Source of the DNA: Mycolicibacterium hodleri
Lineage (GTDB): Bacteria; Actinomycetota; Actinomycetes; Mycobacteriales; Mycobacteriaceae
Direction of reading: 5' to 3'
Assembly: GCF_006439015.1 (NCBI RefSeq)
Contig: NZ_RCZG01000018.1
Span: 1 to 64,000, forward strand
Length of the DNA stretch: 64,000 nt
Part shown: in pieces, positions 41,030 to 49,082 of the stretch
How positions within the stretch are numbered: the stretch's first letter is position 1
Layout: every line of letters begins with the position of its first letter
Program-made: the position numbers and the translations under genes
The notes under the pieces: model-generated
The model's input: only the letters and a program-made list of their open reading frames with translations
What the model was told of the DNA's origin: nothing
The model's database searches: none

Positions 41030-41500
41030 ATGACGGTGACTCGAGAGACGACAGCCAGCCGGCAACGGGTCTGGGACGTGCTGGCCGACGGCTGGACCTA
41101 CTCGGGCTGGGTGGTGGGCAACAGCCGGATACGCGCGGTCAGCCCGGACTGGCCTGCGCCCGGATCGCGGATCGCGCACTCCATCGGCACCTGGCCCGCA
41201 GTAATCGACGACGAGACGGTCGTCGAAAGCTGTGTGATCGGCGCCGAGTTGGTGCTGCTGGCGAAGGTTCGCCCAGCCGCAAAGGCACGAATCACGATGC
41301 GACTGAGGGACATTAGCGGCGGCTGCCTGATCGATATGACAGAGGTCGCGGTCTCGGTGCCGCTGCGCTGGATACCCGACGCGGTGCAGCTGGCCGGGGT
41401 GGCGCCGCGAAACCGGGAGTGCACGTGGCGGCTGGCGATGATCGCCGAACGACAGGACCCCGACACATTCACCAACGAGGACAAGAGGAATCGACGATGA
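41030..41500 (+). CDS. SRPBCC (START-like) family protein
   Basis: 156 residues from the ATG at 41030. The N-terminal MTVTRETTASRQRVWDVLADGWTYSGWVVGNSRI is the typical polyketide-cyclase-like SRPBCC opening, with strands ending in RECTWRLAMIAERQ. It should bind a hydrophobic ligand; no catalytic role is evident. It overlaps the start of the alcohol dehydrogenase pseudogene by 4 nt (ATGA), so the two once formed an operon. Confidence 0.8.
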   Translation: MTVTRETTASRQRVWDVLADGWTYSGWVVGNSRIRAVSPDWPAPGSRIAHSIGTWPAVIDDETVVESCVIGAELVLLAKVRPAAKARITMRLRDISGGCLIDMTEVAVSVPLRWIPDAVQLAGVAPRNRECTWRLAMIAERQDPDTFTNEDKRNRR

Positions 41501-42175
41501 GAGCAGTCACCTGGCACGGCAAGCGCGACGTCCGCGTCGACACCGTGCCCGATCCGAAGATCGAAGAACCCACCGATGCGATCATCGAGATCACGTCAAC
41601 CAACATCTGCGGGTCCGACCTGCACCTGTACGAGACACTGGGCGCATTCATGAACGCCGGTGACATCCTCGGTCACGAACCCATGGGGATCGTGCGTGAG
41701 GTGGGAAGCGCGGTGACCAACTTGGCGGTGGGTGATCGGGTCGTCATCCCGTTCCAGATCTCCTGCGGCAGTTGCTACATGTGCGACAAGCAGCTGTTCA
41801 CCCAGTGCGAGACCACGCAGGTCCGCGATCGCGAAGCCGATGATGCAGAAGGCGGGGGTCGACCGGCTCAACGCCGTCTACGCGGCGATCGACATCGTGC
41901 GTCGCGGAGGCACCATCTCGCTGATCGGCGTGTACGGCGGCGCAGCTGACCCCATGCCGCTGATCACCATGTTCGACAAGCAGATTCAGCTACGAATGGG
42001 ACAGGCCAACGTGAAGAAGTGGGTCGACGACATCATGCCGTTGCTCACCGACGACGACCCGCTGGGGGTCGACACCTTCGCCACGCACACCCTGCCGCTG
42101 GAGCAGGCGCCGCATGGTTACGAGATCTTTCAGAAGAAGCAGGACGGCGCCGTCAAGATAATCCTCGAACCCTGA
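41497..42175 (+). pseudogene. Zinc-dependent alcohol dehydrogenase with internal deletion and frameshift
   Basis: The first part, from the ATG at 41497, is a good MDR N-terminus: ICGSDLHLYETLGAFMNAGDILGHEP (catalytic zinc ligands), CGSCYMCDKQLFTQC (structural zinc site). After QCETTQ at about 41816-41822 the frame turns to nonsense. The second part, in another frame, resumes at AIAKPMMQKAGVDRLNAVYAAIDIVRRGGTISLIGVYGG and runs to IILEP at 42175. About 150-160 residues, including the whole Rossmann NAD-binding fold of a normal 380-390-residue enzyme, are missing. No active enzyme can be made. Either a true deletion or an assembly error. Confidence 0.85.
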
Positions 42176-42180
42176 CGGGC

Positions 42181-43686
42181 TCACACCGAGCGGGTGAGGT
42201 CGCCGGTGGCCGGTCCTTCCAGGAGCGTGCCATCGGCGGCGAATCGCGAACCGTGAAGCGGGCACTCCCAAGACTTGTCGGCGTCGTTCCAGTTCACGAT
42301 CCCGCCGAGATGCGGACACACCGGGGACACGACGTGCTCGACGCCGTCGACGGTGCTCTTCGCCTGCAGATGCCACGGTGGTCCGCTGACCACGCCGCAC
42401 CCCTCGGGGGGTCGTTCGGACGACGCGGTGAGCGGGGTGACCCAACCCTTCGCGAGGTTGAAGCCCACTTCGAGGTTCGACTGCGCCGCCGTCGTGATCC
42501 CCGACAGCTCGTGCGGGCTCCAGCTTGCGAACGCACCGGCCCAATCCATCCGACCCCCGAGGATGTGACTGGTGAGAGCGAGCGCGGCGGCGGGCCCGTT
42601 CGACATGCCCCACTTGTCGAATCCCGTTGCCACACAGATGCTGTCGAGACCGGGCAGAATCGCACCGACGTAGGGCAGCCCGTCGGCGGGCGTATAGTCC
42701 TGCGCCGACCAGGAGTGCGTCTTCATCGCTCCCGGATAGTGCAGTGCGGTCCACTTCTCCAACTCTTCGAGCGCCTCCGACGGACCCTTCTCGCGGCCGA
42801 CCGGATGGCCGGCGCCACCGACGACGAGCGCGTCGCCATCCGATGTCGGGGCGTAGCGCACGGACCGGGTCGGGGAGTCGGTGGACACGTACATCCCTCT
42901 GGTGACGTCGCCGGGCACGGTGAACGACATGCAGTAGGACCGCTGCGCCTTGAGTCGGGCGAAGAATCCGCCCCGGTCGAGGATGGGCACTCCCGTTGCC
43001 AGCACGAGTTGTCCCGTCCTGACGCTGATTTCGGCGTTGTCGGAAGTCCGCACCCGCAGCCGCAGGTTTGCGCCGAGGCCGGACACGCGCCGCACACGCG
43101 CACCCTGGGCCAGTCGGCCGCCATGCGCTTGGAGTTCCTCGACCAGGGTGTCCAGCAACGACATCGGGTCGAACTGAGCCTGCTCTCGAAGCCGGACGCC
43201 GCCGCGGAAGGGGAACGGCACGTCGGCGTCGTCGGCCCATTCGACGTCGAGACCGGCCGACCTCGCGGCGTCGAGCTCATCTAGCGCCGCCTGGACACCG
43301 TCCGGTGACTGCGCGTAGGTGTACGCGTCCTCGCGTTGCACGTCGATCCCACGCTGCTCGCAGTACTGCAGCAACCAGGCCTGGCCTTCGCGATTGCCGT
43401 CCAGATACTGGCTTGCCAGCTTCGCTCCCTGCTTCGCGACGATCTTCGACAGCTTGGTGCCCTGCAGCAGGCTGATCTTCGCGGTCGTGTTCCCGGTCGC
43501 ACCCGCCCCGACCGTGCGAGCCTCCAGCACCAGCACGTCCTTGCCCGACCTCGCCAAGAGCACCGCCGTGATCAACCCGGTGATCCCGGCACCCACCACC
43601 ACCACGTCGGCCGACGGTTCGCCAGACAACGGTTCAGGGGAGGTATTCGAGATTGCCGCGTGATCAGCGAGCCACAGTGACGTCAT
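42181..43686 (-). CDS. FAD-dependent oxidoreductase with C-terminal Rieske [2Fe-2S] domain
   Basis: 501 residues from the ATG at 43686, with AAGGGG upstream; longer in-frame starts add an unlike N-terminus. Residues about 26-390 form a DAO-type flavoprotein (VVVVGAGITGLITAVLLARSGKDVLVLEARTVGAGATGNTTAKIS). Residues about 410-501 form a Rieske domain with CPHLGGIVNWN and CPLHGSRF, the Cys-x-His ... Cys-x2-His ligand set. Fusions of this type (YhfW/IMES-like) are known but of unclear function. Convergent with the broken alcohol dehydrogenase, stops 5 nt apart. Cytoplasmic; no Tat signal. Confidence 0.88.
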   Translation of the reverse strand: MTSLWLADHAAISNTSPEPLSGEPSADVVVVGAGITGLITAVLLARSGKDVLVLEARTVGAGATGNTTAKISLLQGTKLSKIVAKQGAKLASQYLDGNREGQAWLLQYCEQRGIDVQREDAYTYAQSPDGVQAALDELDAARSAGLDVEWADDADVPFPFRGGVRLREQAQFDPMSLLDTLVEELQAHGGRLAQGARVRRVSGLGANLRLRVRTSDNAEISVRTGQLVLATGVPILDRGGFFARLKAQRSYCMSFTVPGDVTRGMYVSTDSPTRSVRYAPTSDGDALVVGGAGHPVGREKGPSEALEELEKWTALHYPGAMKTHSWSAQDYTPADGLPYVGAILPGLDSICVATGFDKWGMSNGPAAALALTSHILGGRMDWAGAFASWSPHELSGITTAAQSNLEVGFNLAKGWVTPLTASSERPPEGCGVVSGPPWHLQAKSTVDGVEHVVSPVCPHLGGIVNWNDADKSWECPLHGSRFAADGTLLEGPATGDLTRSV

Positions 43687-43865
43687 TCGGCGCCCCTTAC
43701 CCGGCGAACAATCCAGCGAAACCGGTTCTCGGCACACCGCCGGAGATAGCGCTTCCGCCGAAAAGTTCTCATCCGTGACCAAATCGTGATCTGATTGTCG
43801 TGCGTGAGGGTCTGCCAAGGCCCCCATGCATGCCGGTCGGGGAAACGACGGCAGGAGAACCTACG

Positions 43866-44414
43866 GTGATCGACACTGGATCGCACACACGAAGGACCGC
43901 CCAGCACCTAGTGGGGGCGGTGGCCATCGCTGCATTCCTCGCCGGAATTGGCATGCAGTCGAACGCCGAAGTGCCTCGGGCGGCGGCCGACGCTGGCGCC
44001 ACTGTCGAAGCAGCACAGGTCGCCAACGGCGGACGCGCAGCGGGCAGGACTCAGGGGATCAATCCGGGGACGGACGGCCAGTGCACCTGGGGCGCTGCGC
44101 AAAAGTGGTTCGAGGCGAGCGGGTCGTATCCCGCGATGCGCGGTGATGCGATGGCGTGGCGGGACTCGGCGATCGCTGCGGGCTGGACCGTGGTCGACGA
44201 CGCTCAGGCCCGTTCGATCGTCGTGTTCCCACCGGGAGTCGCCGGTGCGGGCAGCGTAGGGCACGTCGCGTGGGTGGATTCCGTGTCCCCAGGTTCCGCC
44301 GGCACAGTGATTCACGTGACCGAGATGAACAACTCTCAGCTGGGCGGCGTCGGTGTCTTCAACGGTCGCGACGTCGTGCAGGTACCCGGAATGTCCTACA
44401 TCCTGTTGCCCTGA
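43866..44414 (+). CDS. Exported CHAP domain protein (putative peptidoglycan amidase/peptidase)
   Basis: 182 residues from the GTG at 43866; AGGAGA upstream. One N-terminal hydrophobic segment (LVGAVAIAAFLAGIG) acts as signal or anchor. The CHAP domain spans about residues 70-182: NPGTDGQCTWGAAQKWF holds the catalytic Cys, and SVGHVAWVDSV the catalytic His, with VTEMNNSQLGG supplying the polar third residue. CHAP enzymes cut peptidoglycan stem peptides or glycan-peptide amide bonds. No SH3 or LysM binding domain is present. Divergent from the Rieske flavoprotein gene. Confidence 0.85.
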   Translation: MIDTGSHTRRTAQHLVGAVAIAAFLAGIGMQSNAEVPRAAADAGATVEAAQVANGGRAAGRTQGINPGTDGQCTWGAAQKWFEASGSYPAMRGDAMAWRDSAIAAGWTVVDDAQARSIVVFPPGVAGAGSVGHVAWVDSVSPGSAGTVIHVTEMNNSQLGGVGVFNGRDVVQVPGMSYILLP

Positions 44415-44441
44415 CCCCGATCCGAGGCACGGCTCGCTCGC

Positions 44442-44447
44442 TAGGCT
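44442..44447 (+). promoter_or_regulatory. Leaderless -10 element for the SGNH esterase
   Basis: TAGGCT (TAnnnT) ends 6 nt before the ATG at 44454, predicting transcription from the start codon. No ribosome-binding site is present. Confidence 0.6.
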
Positions 44448-44453
44448 TCTCCC

Positions 44454-45110
44454 ATGACCGAGAAGACGGTGTTGTGCTTCGGTGATTCGCTGACGTGGGG
44501 CTGGGTGCCCGCCGCGGAGACCGCGCCCACGACGCGGTTCCCTCGCGGCGTCCGCTGGACCGGTGTACTCGCCGACAGCCTCGGCGACGACTACGCGGTG
44601 ATCGAAGAGGGCCTCAGCGCCCGCACCACGAACGTCGACGACCCCACCGATCCGCGGCTGAACGGCGCTGCGCACCTACCGATTACGCTCGCCAGCCATC
44701 TGCCGCTCGACCTCGTCATCCTCATGTTGGGCACCAACGACACCAAGGCGTACTTCCACCGAACGCCGTTCGAGATCGCGTCGGGGATGGGGTTGCTGGT
44801 CGCGCAGGTCCTCGGCTCCGCGGGCGGAGTGGGCACCGTCTACCCGGCCCCGGCGGTACTCGTCGTCACCCCGCCTCCTCTGGCTCCGATGCCGGACCCG
44901 TGGTTCCAGATGACATTCGAAGGTGGCCAGCAGAAGTCGGAGCAGCTGGCCCATGCATATCGGGCGCTGTGTGACTACATGAAGATCGCTTACTTCGACG
45001 CGGGTTCGGTGATCAGCACCGACGGCAGCGACGGCGTCCACTTCACCGAACAGAACAATCGCGACCTGGGCGCTGCGTTGGCCGACGAGGTCCGCCGAAT
45101 CCTGGCGTGA
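44454..45110 (+). CDS. SGNH arylesterase/acyltransferase (MsAcT-like perhydrolase)
   Basis: 218 residues. Block I is CFGDSLTWGWVP (catalytic Ser in GDSL), block III is MLGTNDTKAYF, and block V is DGVHFTEQNN (Asp and His of the triad). The sequence follows M. smegmatis acyltransferase MsAcT nearly block for block as I remember it (DPTDPRLNGA, GTVYPAPAVLVVTPPPLAPMP). MsAcT is an octameric cytoplasmic esterase noted for acyl transfer and perhydrolysis in water, so the same activity is likely. Natural substrate unknown. Transcription is probably leaderless. Confidence 0.92.
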   Translation: MTEKTVLCFGDSLTWGWVPAAETAPTTRFPRGVRWTGVLADSLGDDYAVIEEGLSARTTNVDDPTDPRLNGAAHLPITLASHLPLDLVILMLGTNDTKAYFHRTPFEIASGMGLLVAQVLGSAGGVGTVYPAPAVLVVTPPPLAPMPDPWFQMTFEGGQQKSEQLAHAYRALCDYMKIAYFDAGSVISTDGSDGVHFTEQNNRDLGAALADEVRRILA

Positions 45111-45437
45111 TCACCGACCGCGTGTGACGCCTCGGCGTCGGGTCAGTGCCACGACTCCGATGACAAGACCGACTGCCCCGACGATGACCAGAGGGACAGC
45201 CCAGTGCCGGCGACGGGATATCGCGGCATCGCACGCGGCGGTCAGGTCGGCATGCGGGATGGCCTGCGCGATGGTGGGCGCGCTCGGCACGGCGGGGGCG
45301 AGTGGTGCGACGTGATCGACCGATACTGCATTTCCGCACGCGACCGTCGAACTGATGCCATCGAACACGTGGACGGGAAGGAACAGTCCCACCACCCCGC
45401 CGATCAACACCAACGCTGCTATCAGGACGTTCCGCAT
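45111..45437 (-). CDS. Small membrane protein, function unknown
   Basis: 108 residues with two membrane segments: VLIAALVLIGGVVGLFLPVHVF at the N-terminus and HWAVPLVIVGAVGLVIGVVALT at the C-terminus, with an Arg-rich cytoplasmic tail (RRRGVTRGR). The loop between them (about 50 residues) has two cysteines (VACGN, TAACDA), probably outside the membrane. No known domain recognised. Its stop abuts the esterase stop on the other strand. Confidence 0.65.
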   Translation of the reverse strand: MRNVLIAALVLIGGVVGLFLPVHVFDGISSTVACGNAVSVDHVAPLAPAVPSAPTIAQAIPHADLTAACDAAISRRRHWAVPLVIVGAVGLVIGVVALTRRRGVTRGR

Positions 45438-45488
45438 CTTGGCCTCCCCGGTTGCGCGGAAGTTAGCTCTGACATCACTGTGCCATGC

Positions 45489-45523
45489 AAAAACCGCCCT
45501 GCCTGCGCGAACAGGAGGGCGGT
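45489..45523 (-). terminator. Intrinsic terminator downstream of tRNA-Ser
   Basis: On the minus strand a GC-rich hairpin (ACCGCCCTCCTG ... CAGGCAGGGCGGT, small bulge, loop TTCGCG) is followed directly by TTTTT. It lies 3 nt beyond the encoded CCA of the tRNA. One of the few canonical U-tract terminators in this window. Confidence 0.85.
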
Positions 45524-45525
45524 CG

Positions 45526-45616
45526 TGGCGGTGGCGGAGGGATTTGAACCCTCGGACGGGGGTTACCCGTCACACGCTTTCGAGGCGTGCTCCTTAGGCC
45601 GCTCGGACACGCCACC
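45526..45616 (-). tRNA. tRNA-Ser (CGA)
   Basis: 91 nt including an encoded CCA. Acceptor GGTGGCG pairs with CGCCACC, discriminator G. The anticodon stem is CACGC/GCGTG around loop CTCGAAA, giving anticodon CGA (plus-strand 45580-45582), which reads UCG. A long variable arm follows, as expected for serine, then the T-arm with GTTCAAATC. A U-tract terminator lies right after it. No integrase or attachment-site duplication was seen beside the gene. Confidence 0.95.
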
Positions 45617-45708
45617 GTCGGGCAGCTTACCGGGAACCCGGCACGGCCCCTAATCGCCGACGTTTGTGAAGCCTGGGCGGTAAAACGGGGGGCATTGTCG
45701 CCTACATT

Positions 45709-46164
45709 TCACGAACGCTGTCGCGCGAAGAACTTCGTCAGCGGCGCCGAACACTCATCGGCGAGCACGCCACCGCGGACCTCCGGCCGATGCGTGAGCC
45801 GTCGGTCGCGCACCACGTCCCACAGCGAGCCGACCGCACCGGTCTTCGGCTCCCACGCACCGAACACCACCCGGGCGACGCGCGCCATGACCAACGCCCC
45901 GGCGCACATCGTGCATGGCTCGACGGTGACGGCAAGCGTCGCGCCCTCCAGTCGCCAGCCGTCACCGAGCACCCTGGCTGCTTCCCGCAGGGCCAGAATC
46001 TCCGCGTGCGCCGTCGGGTCGCCGAGTTCCTCACGGGCGTTGGCGGCGCGCGCCAACTCGGTGCCGTCGGGGCCGAACACCACCGCGCCGATGGGAACGT
46101 CGCGGGGACCGACGGCGGAGGCCGCCTCCAGCGCGAGACGGATCAGGTGGTCGTCGGCCGTCAA
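45709..46164 (-). CDS. tadA: tRNA(adenine34) deaminase
   Basis: 151 residues. Zinc deaminase motifs are HAEILAL (His53, catalytic Glu55) and PCTMCAGALVMARV (Cys84, Cys87). GSLWDVVRDRRLTHRPEVRGGVLADECSAPLTKFF gives the C-terminal helix that grips tRNA. TadA converts A34 to inosine in tRNA-Arg(ACG). The start overlaps the upstream partner gene by 4 nt. It corresponds to Rv3752c in M. tuberculosis by position and sequence as I recall it. Confidence 0.93.
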   Translation of the reverse strand: MTADDHLIRLALEAASAVGPRDVPIGAVVFGPDGTELARAANAREELGDPTAHAEILALREAARVLGDGWRLEGATLAVTVEPCTMCAGALVMARVARVVFGAWEPKTGAVGSLWDVVRDRRLTHRPEVRGGVLADECSAPLTKFFARQRS

Positions 46165-46679
46165 CGATCGAGTGTGTCCAGGATCGCCGACATTTCGTCT
46201 TCGAAGCCCATCTCCTGGGCGATCCTTGAGAGTTGCTCGTCGGCGTAGTCGTCTTCCGACAGGATGATGCTCAGCACGCCCTCGGACAGACCGATGTCGG
46301 ACAGCACGCCGAGGTCGCCTTCCTCGAAGGGATCCTCGTCCTCCAGGTCGTCGGGATCGATGTCCGCGTCGAGCTTCTCGAGCACCTGCCTGGCGATGTC
46401 ATAGTCGACGGCCGCCGTAGCGTCCGACAGGAACAGTCGAGCGCCTGCGGGGGCGGGGCGCACGATCACGAAGAACTCGTCGTCGACGTCGAGCAGCCCG
46501 AACACGGCCCCCGCACTCCGCAGTTCCCTGAGCTCGGTTTCGGCGGCCGACAGACTGGTCAACGCGCTGCTGCGCAACGCCGAGCACCGCCACTTGCCGT
46601 CCTCGCGAACGACTGCCACGCCGAATCCATCCGGGAGATCCACGGCCTGCTTCTGCGCCTGTGCCCGCTGTGCTCCCAT
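46161..46679 (-). CDS. tRNA adenosine deaminase-associated protein
   Basis: 172 residues from the ATG at 46679. An alpha/beta N-terminal part (DGFGVAVVREDGKWRCSALRSSAL, GAVFGLLDVDDEFFVIVRPAP) is followed by a strongly acidic segment (ADIDPDDLEDEDPFEEGDLGV) and a helical tail. This is the actinobacterial family always found with TadA; its role is not established. Overlap of 4 nt with tadA indicates coupled translation. Equivalent to Rv3753c. TAGCGT upstream may be a near-leaderless -10. Confidence 0.88.
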   Translation of the reverse strand: MGAQRAQAQKQAVDLPDGFGVAVVREDGKWRCSALRSSALTSLSAAETELRELRSAGAVFGLLDVDDEFFVIVRPAPAGARLFLSDATAAVDYDIARQVLEKLDADIDPDDLEDEDPFEEGDLGVLSDIGLSEGVLSIILSEDDYADEQLSRIAQEMGFEDEMSAILDTLDR

Positions 46680-46686
46680 GGACGCC

Positions 46687-46692
46687 ACGCTA
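46687..46692 (-). promoter_or_regulatory. -10 element for the tadA operon
   Basis: TAGCGT on the minus strand (TAnnnT) ends 7 nt before the ATG at 46679, so the transcript would begin within 1 nt of the start codon. No Shine-Dalgarno sequence is seen. Confidence 0.45.
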
Positions 46693-46772
46693 GTCCCAGT
46701 TCGCGCGCTTTGACCAGCGATCACGATCACGCCTGGCGCTCGCGCGGGATACCGATGTGTCAACCTTGGAAG

Positions 46773-47729
46773 GTGCTGACTCCAGCGTGCGTACTCGGCC
46801 TTGGCCTGATCGGCGGATCGCTGCTGCGAGCAGCCACGGCCGCGGGCCGCGAGGTCTTCGGCTACAACCGGTCGATCGACGGTGTGCAGGCCGCGCGCTT
46901 CGACGGATTCGACGCCACCGCCGACATCACCGAAGCGCTGGAACGGGCCGCGGCGGAGAGTGCGCTGATCGTCCTCGCTGTGCCGATGCCTGCACTGCCC
47001 ACCATGCTCGACCACGTCCGCACGACGGCGCCGAACTGCCCGCTCACCGATGTCACCAGCGTGAAAGTCGCGGTCCTGCAAGCGGTTCGGGAGCACGGGT
47101 TACTCGACCGCTTCGTGGGAGGCCACCCGATGACCGGAACTGCCCACTCGGGCTGGGCCGCGGGCGACGAGAAGCTGTTCGCCGGCGCACCCTGGGTGCT
47201 CAGCGTCGACGACCACGTCGATGCGAACGTGTGGGCCGAGGTCATGCACCTGGCGCTGGACTGCGGGAGCTTCGTCGTCCCGGCCCGCTCCGACGAACAC
47301 GACGCGGCGGCCGCAGCCATCTCACATCTGCCGCACCTGTTCGCCGAGACCCTCGCCTCCACTGCAGCCGACGTGCCGCTGGCGTGGGCGCTGGCGGCGG
47401 GTTCGTTCCGCGACGGCACCCGGGTCGCGGCCACCGCACCCGAGCTGGTGCGCGCCATGTGTGAGGCCAACGCCGGACCGCTGGGTTCCGTGCTGGACCG
47501 TGCGATCGACCTACTGACGCGCGCCCGTGACGGCCTCGCCGCGACCGGATCCGTCGCGGAACTCGTCGGATCGGGGCACGCGGCGCGGACGCGGTACGAC
47601 GACTACGACCGACCGCAGATCCGTGACATCGTCGTCGGCCAGAACGGCTGGCGTCAGGAACTCGCCGCCGCGGGGCGTGCGGGTGGTGTGCTCAGATCCG
47701 CTCTGCAAGGTCCGGATAGTCAAGAATGA
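46773..47729 (+). CDS. tyrA: Prephenate dehydrogenase
   Basis: 318 residues from the GTG at 46773; an in-frame ATG at 46755 is an alternative. NAD motif VLGLGLIGGSLLRAATAAGREVFGYNRS opens the protein. Active-site landmarks are LTDVTSVKVAVLQAV, GGHPMTGTAHSGWAAG (substrate-binding His) and DEHDAAAAAISHLPHLFAETL. It oxidises prephenate to 4-hydroxyphenylpyruvate in tyrosine synthesis. Very close in pattern to M. tuberculosis Rv3754. Divergent from the tadA pair. Its 3' end overlaps the opposing glycolipid-binding gene by 38 nt. Confidence 0.92.
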   Translation: MLTPACVLGLGLIGGSLLRAATAAGREVFGYNRSIDGVQAARFDGFDATADITEALERAAAESALIVLAVPMPALPTMLDHVRTTAPNCPLTDVTSVKVAVLQAVREHGLLDRFVGGHPMTGTAHSGWAAGDEKLFAGAPWVLSVDDHVDANVWAEVMHLALDCGSFVVPARSDEHDAAAAAISHLPHLFAETLASTAADVPLAWALAAGSFRDGTRVAATAPELVRAMCEANAGPLGSVLDRAIDLLTRARDGLAATGSVAELVGSGHAARTRYDDYDRPQIRDIVVGQNGWRQELAAAGRAGGVLRSALQGPDSQE

Positions 47730-48300
47730 ATCCGTCGTCGTCGACCGTGATCGTGGTCTCGGCGACGGGCGACTTCAACTTGATACCGGCCGCCGGGTTC
47801 GGCGTCTCGCTCGAGTATTCGATGGTCACGGTCTCCACGGTCAGGTCCGGGAGGCGCACGTAGACCACCGGCAACGAAATCGACTCACCGCGCTGGTAGA
47901 GCCCGGTACGACGGATCGGCAGCGCGTTGAAGAACGGGCTGTAGATCACGTCGACGTCCAGAGCGCCGCCGTACGGCAGACGCATGCCCTTATTCTGCTT
48001 GTCCTCCACCAGCCACATGTTCTCTCCATCGCGGGCGATGTTGAGCTGGCGTTCCCGTTCGGCCAACGTGACCGTCAGCGACAGGCGTTTGGTGGCACCA
48101 CTGTCGTCGGTGACCAGGTCATAGGACGCACTGAACGCCGGATGTGACGGCGTCGCAGCGGCGACGATCCGGCCATATGCCTTGATGCGGTTGCCCGACA
48201 GCTGGACCCTCACCGACTCCATGCGGGGAACGCCGTGCGCGCGCCAGGTCAGGATTGCCGGCCAGTTGTCCTTCGACTCAGAGCGGTCTGCTTCACTCAT
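47692..48300 (-). CDS. Putative glycolipid-binding protein (DUF1089-like)
   Basis: 202 residues. Strand-rich: ILTWRAHGVPRMESVRVQLSGNRIKAYGRIVAAATPSHPAFSASYDLVTDD, TKRLSLTVTLAERERQLNIARDGENMWLVED, and DVDVIYSPFFNALPIRRTGLYQRG. The pattern fits the putative glycolipid-binding family (PF06475), and position equals Rv3755c. No signal peptide, so the link to glycolipids is by family name only. The start overlaps the proZ stop by 4 nt, and a TACGGT -10 inside proZ suggests an additional leaderless promoter. Confidence 0.8.
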   Translation of the reverse strand: MSEADRSESKDNWPAILTWRAHGVPRMESVRVQLSGNRIKAYGRIVAAATPSHPAFSASYDLVTDDSGATKRLSLTVTLAERERQLNIARDGENMWLVEDKQNKGMRLPYGGALDVDVIYSPFFNALPIRRTGLYQRGESISLPVVYVRLPDLTVETVTIEYSSETPNPAAGIKLKSPVAETTITVDDDGFILDYPDLAERI

Positions 48301-49082
48301 GCCCCTACCGTAGGCGACGGGCCCCGTGCTGCGTAGCCGCCTTGCGAAAGCCCGTCAGATCGTGATGTCGAGCGGGATTCCAGCGCGACCTCATCGCCGA
48401 GCAGCGGCTGTGGCATCTTCCGGAATCTGTCGGTGCCCGGCTCCGAGAGCCACACCACGAACGCCAGTACGGCATCCAGAATCAGCGCCAGCGCGGTGAC
48501 GACGAGCGCGCCCACCAACGCGAGGTAGAACTCGCGGATCTTGATGCCGTCGATCAGGTAGCGACCAAGTCCGCCGAGGCTCGCGTATGCGGCGACGGTG
48601 GCGGTGGCGACGATCTGAAGCGTCGCCGTACGCACCCCGCCGAGGATCAGTGGCAAGGCGTTGGGCACCTCGACACGCAGCAGCACCCGGGACTCCGTCA
48701 TGCCCATCGAACGCGCGGCGTCCACCACGGCTCGGTCGACGTTGGCGATGCCCGAGTAGGTGCCCGCCAGTATCGGCGGGATGCCGAGGAGCATCAGAGC
48801 CACCGTGGGCGGGATGAGGCCGAGGCCCCACAGCAGCACGCCGAGCAGCAGCACGCCCAGCGTCGGAAGGGCGCGTAGCGCGTTCACGCCGCCGACGACG
48901 AAGAACGTGCCGCGTCCGGTGTGACCGATGAGCAGCCCGATCGGGATCGCGATGAGCGCCGAGAAGACGAGCGCGACGGCGGTGTACTCGAGGTGTTCGA
49001 GGATCCGCGCACCCAGCCCCTCGGCGCCGGCCCAGTTGGCCGCGGTGAAGATGTAGGACAGTGCCTGGTGCAGGAAGTTCAT
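48297..49082 (-). CDS. proZ: Osmoprotectant (glycine betaine/proline) ABC transporter permease ProZ
   Basis: 261 residues, five or six membrane segments (ALVFSALIAIPIGLLIGHTGRG, GVNALRALPTLGVLLLGVLLWGLG, VALVGALVVTALALILDAVLAFVVWLSEPG). The ATPase-docking EAA-type loop is DAARSMGMTESRVLLRVEVPNALPLILGGVR. The C-terminal about 45 residues (LGDEVALESRSTSRSDGLSQ...) are a polar cytoplasmic tail. Overlaps proW by 4 nt. Corresponds to Rv3756c. Confidence 0.9.
   Translation of the reverse strand: MNFLHQALSYIFTAANWAGAEGLGARILEHLEYTAVALVFSALIAIPIGLLIGHTGRGTFFVVGGVNALRALPTLGVLLLGVLLWGLGLIPPTVALMLLGIPPILAGTYSGIANVDRAVVDAARSMGMTESRVLLRVEVPNALPLILGGVRTATLQIVATATVAAYASLGGLGRYLIDGIKIREFYLALVGALVVTALALILDAVLAFVVWLSEPGTDRFRKMPQPLLGDEVALESRSTSRSDGLSQGGYAARGPSPTVGA
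48307..48312 (-). promoter_or_regulatory. Leaderless -10 element inside proZ for the DUF1089-like gene
   Basis: TACGGT on the minus strand (TAnnnT) ends 6 nt before the ATG at 48300. This would give the last gene of the pro operon its own leaderless promoter, although an AGGGG also lies close to the ATG. Confidence 0.45.

Noticed and set aside
42019..43284. Plus-strand frame opposite the Rieske flavoprotein
   Set aside because: The minus strand has an intact FAD motif and Rieske ligands; the plus-strand frame is a shadow.
45526..45616. tRNA-Ser as an integration site for a mobile element
   Set aside because: No integrase gene, no partial tRNA duplication and no change in gene character beside it.
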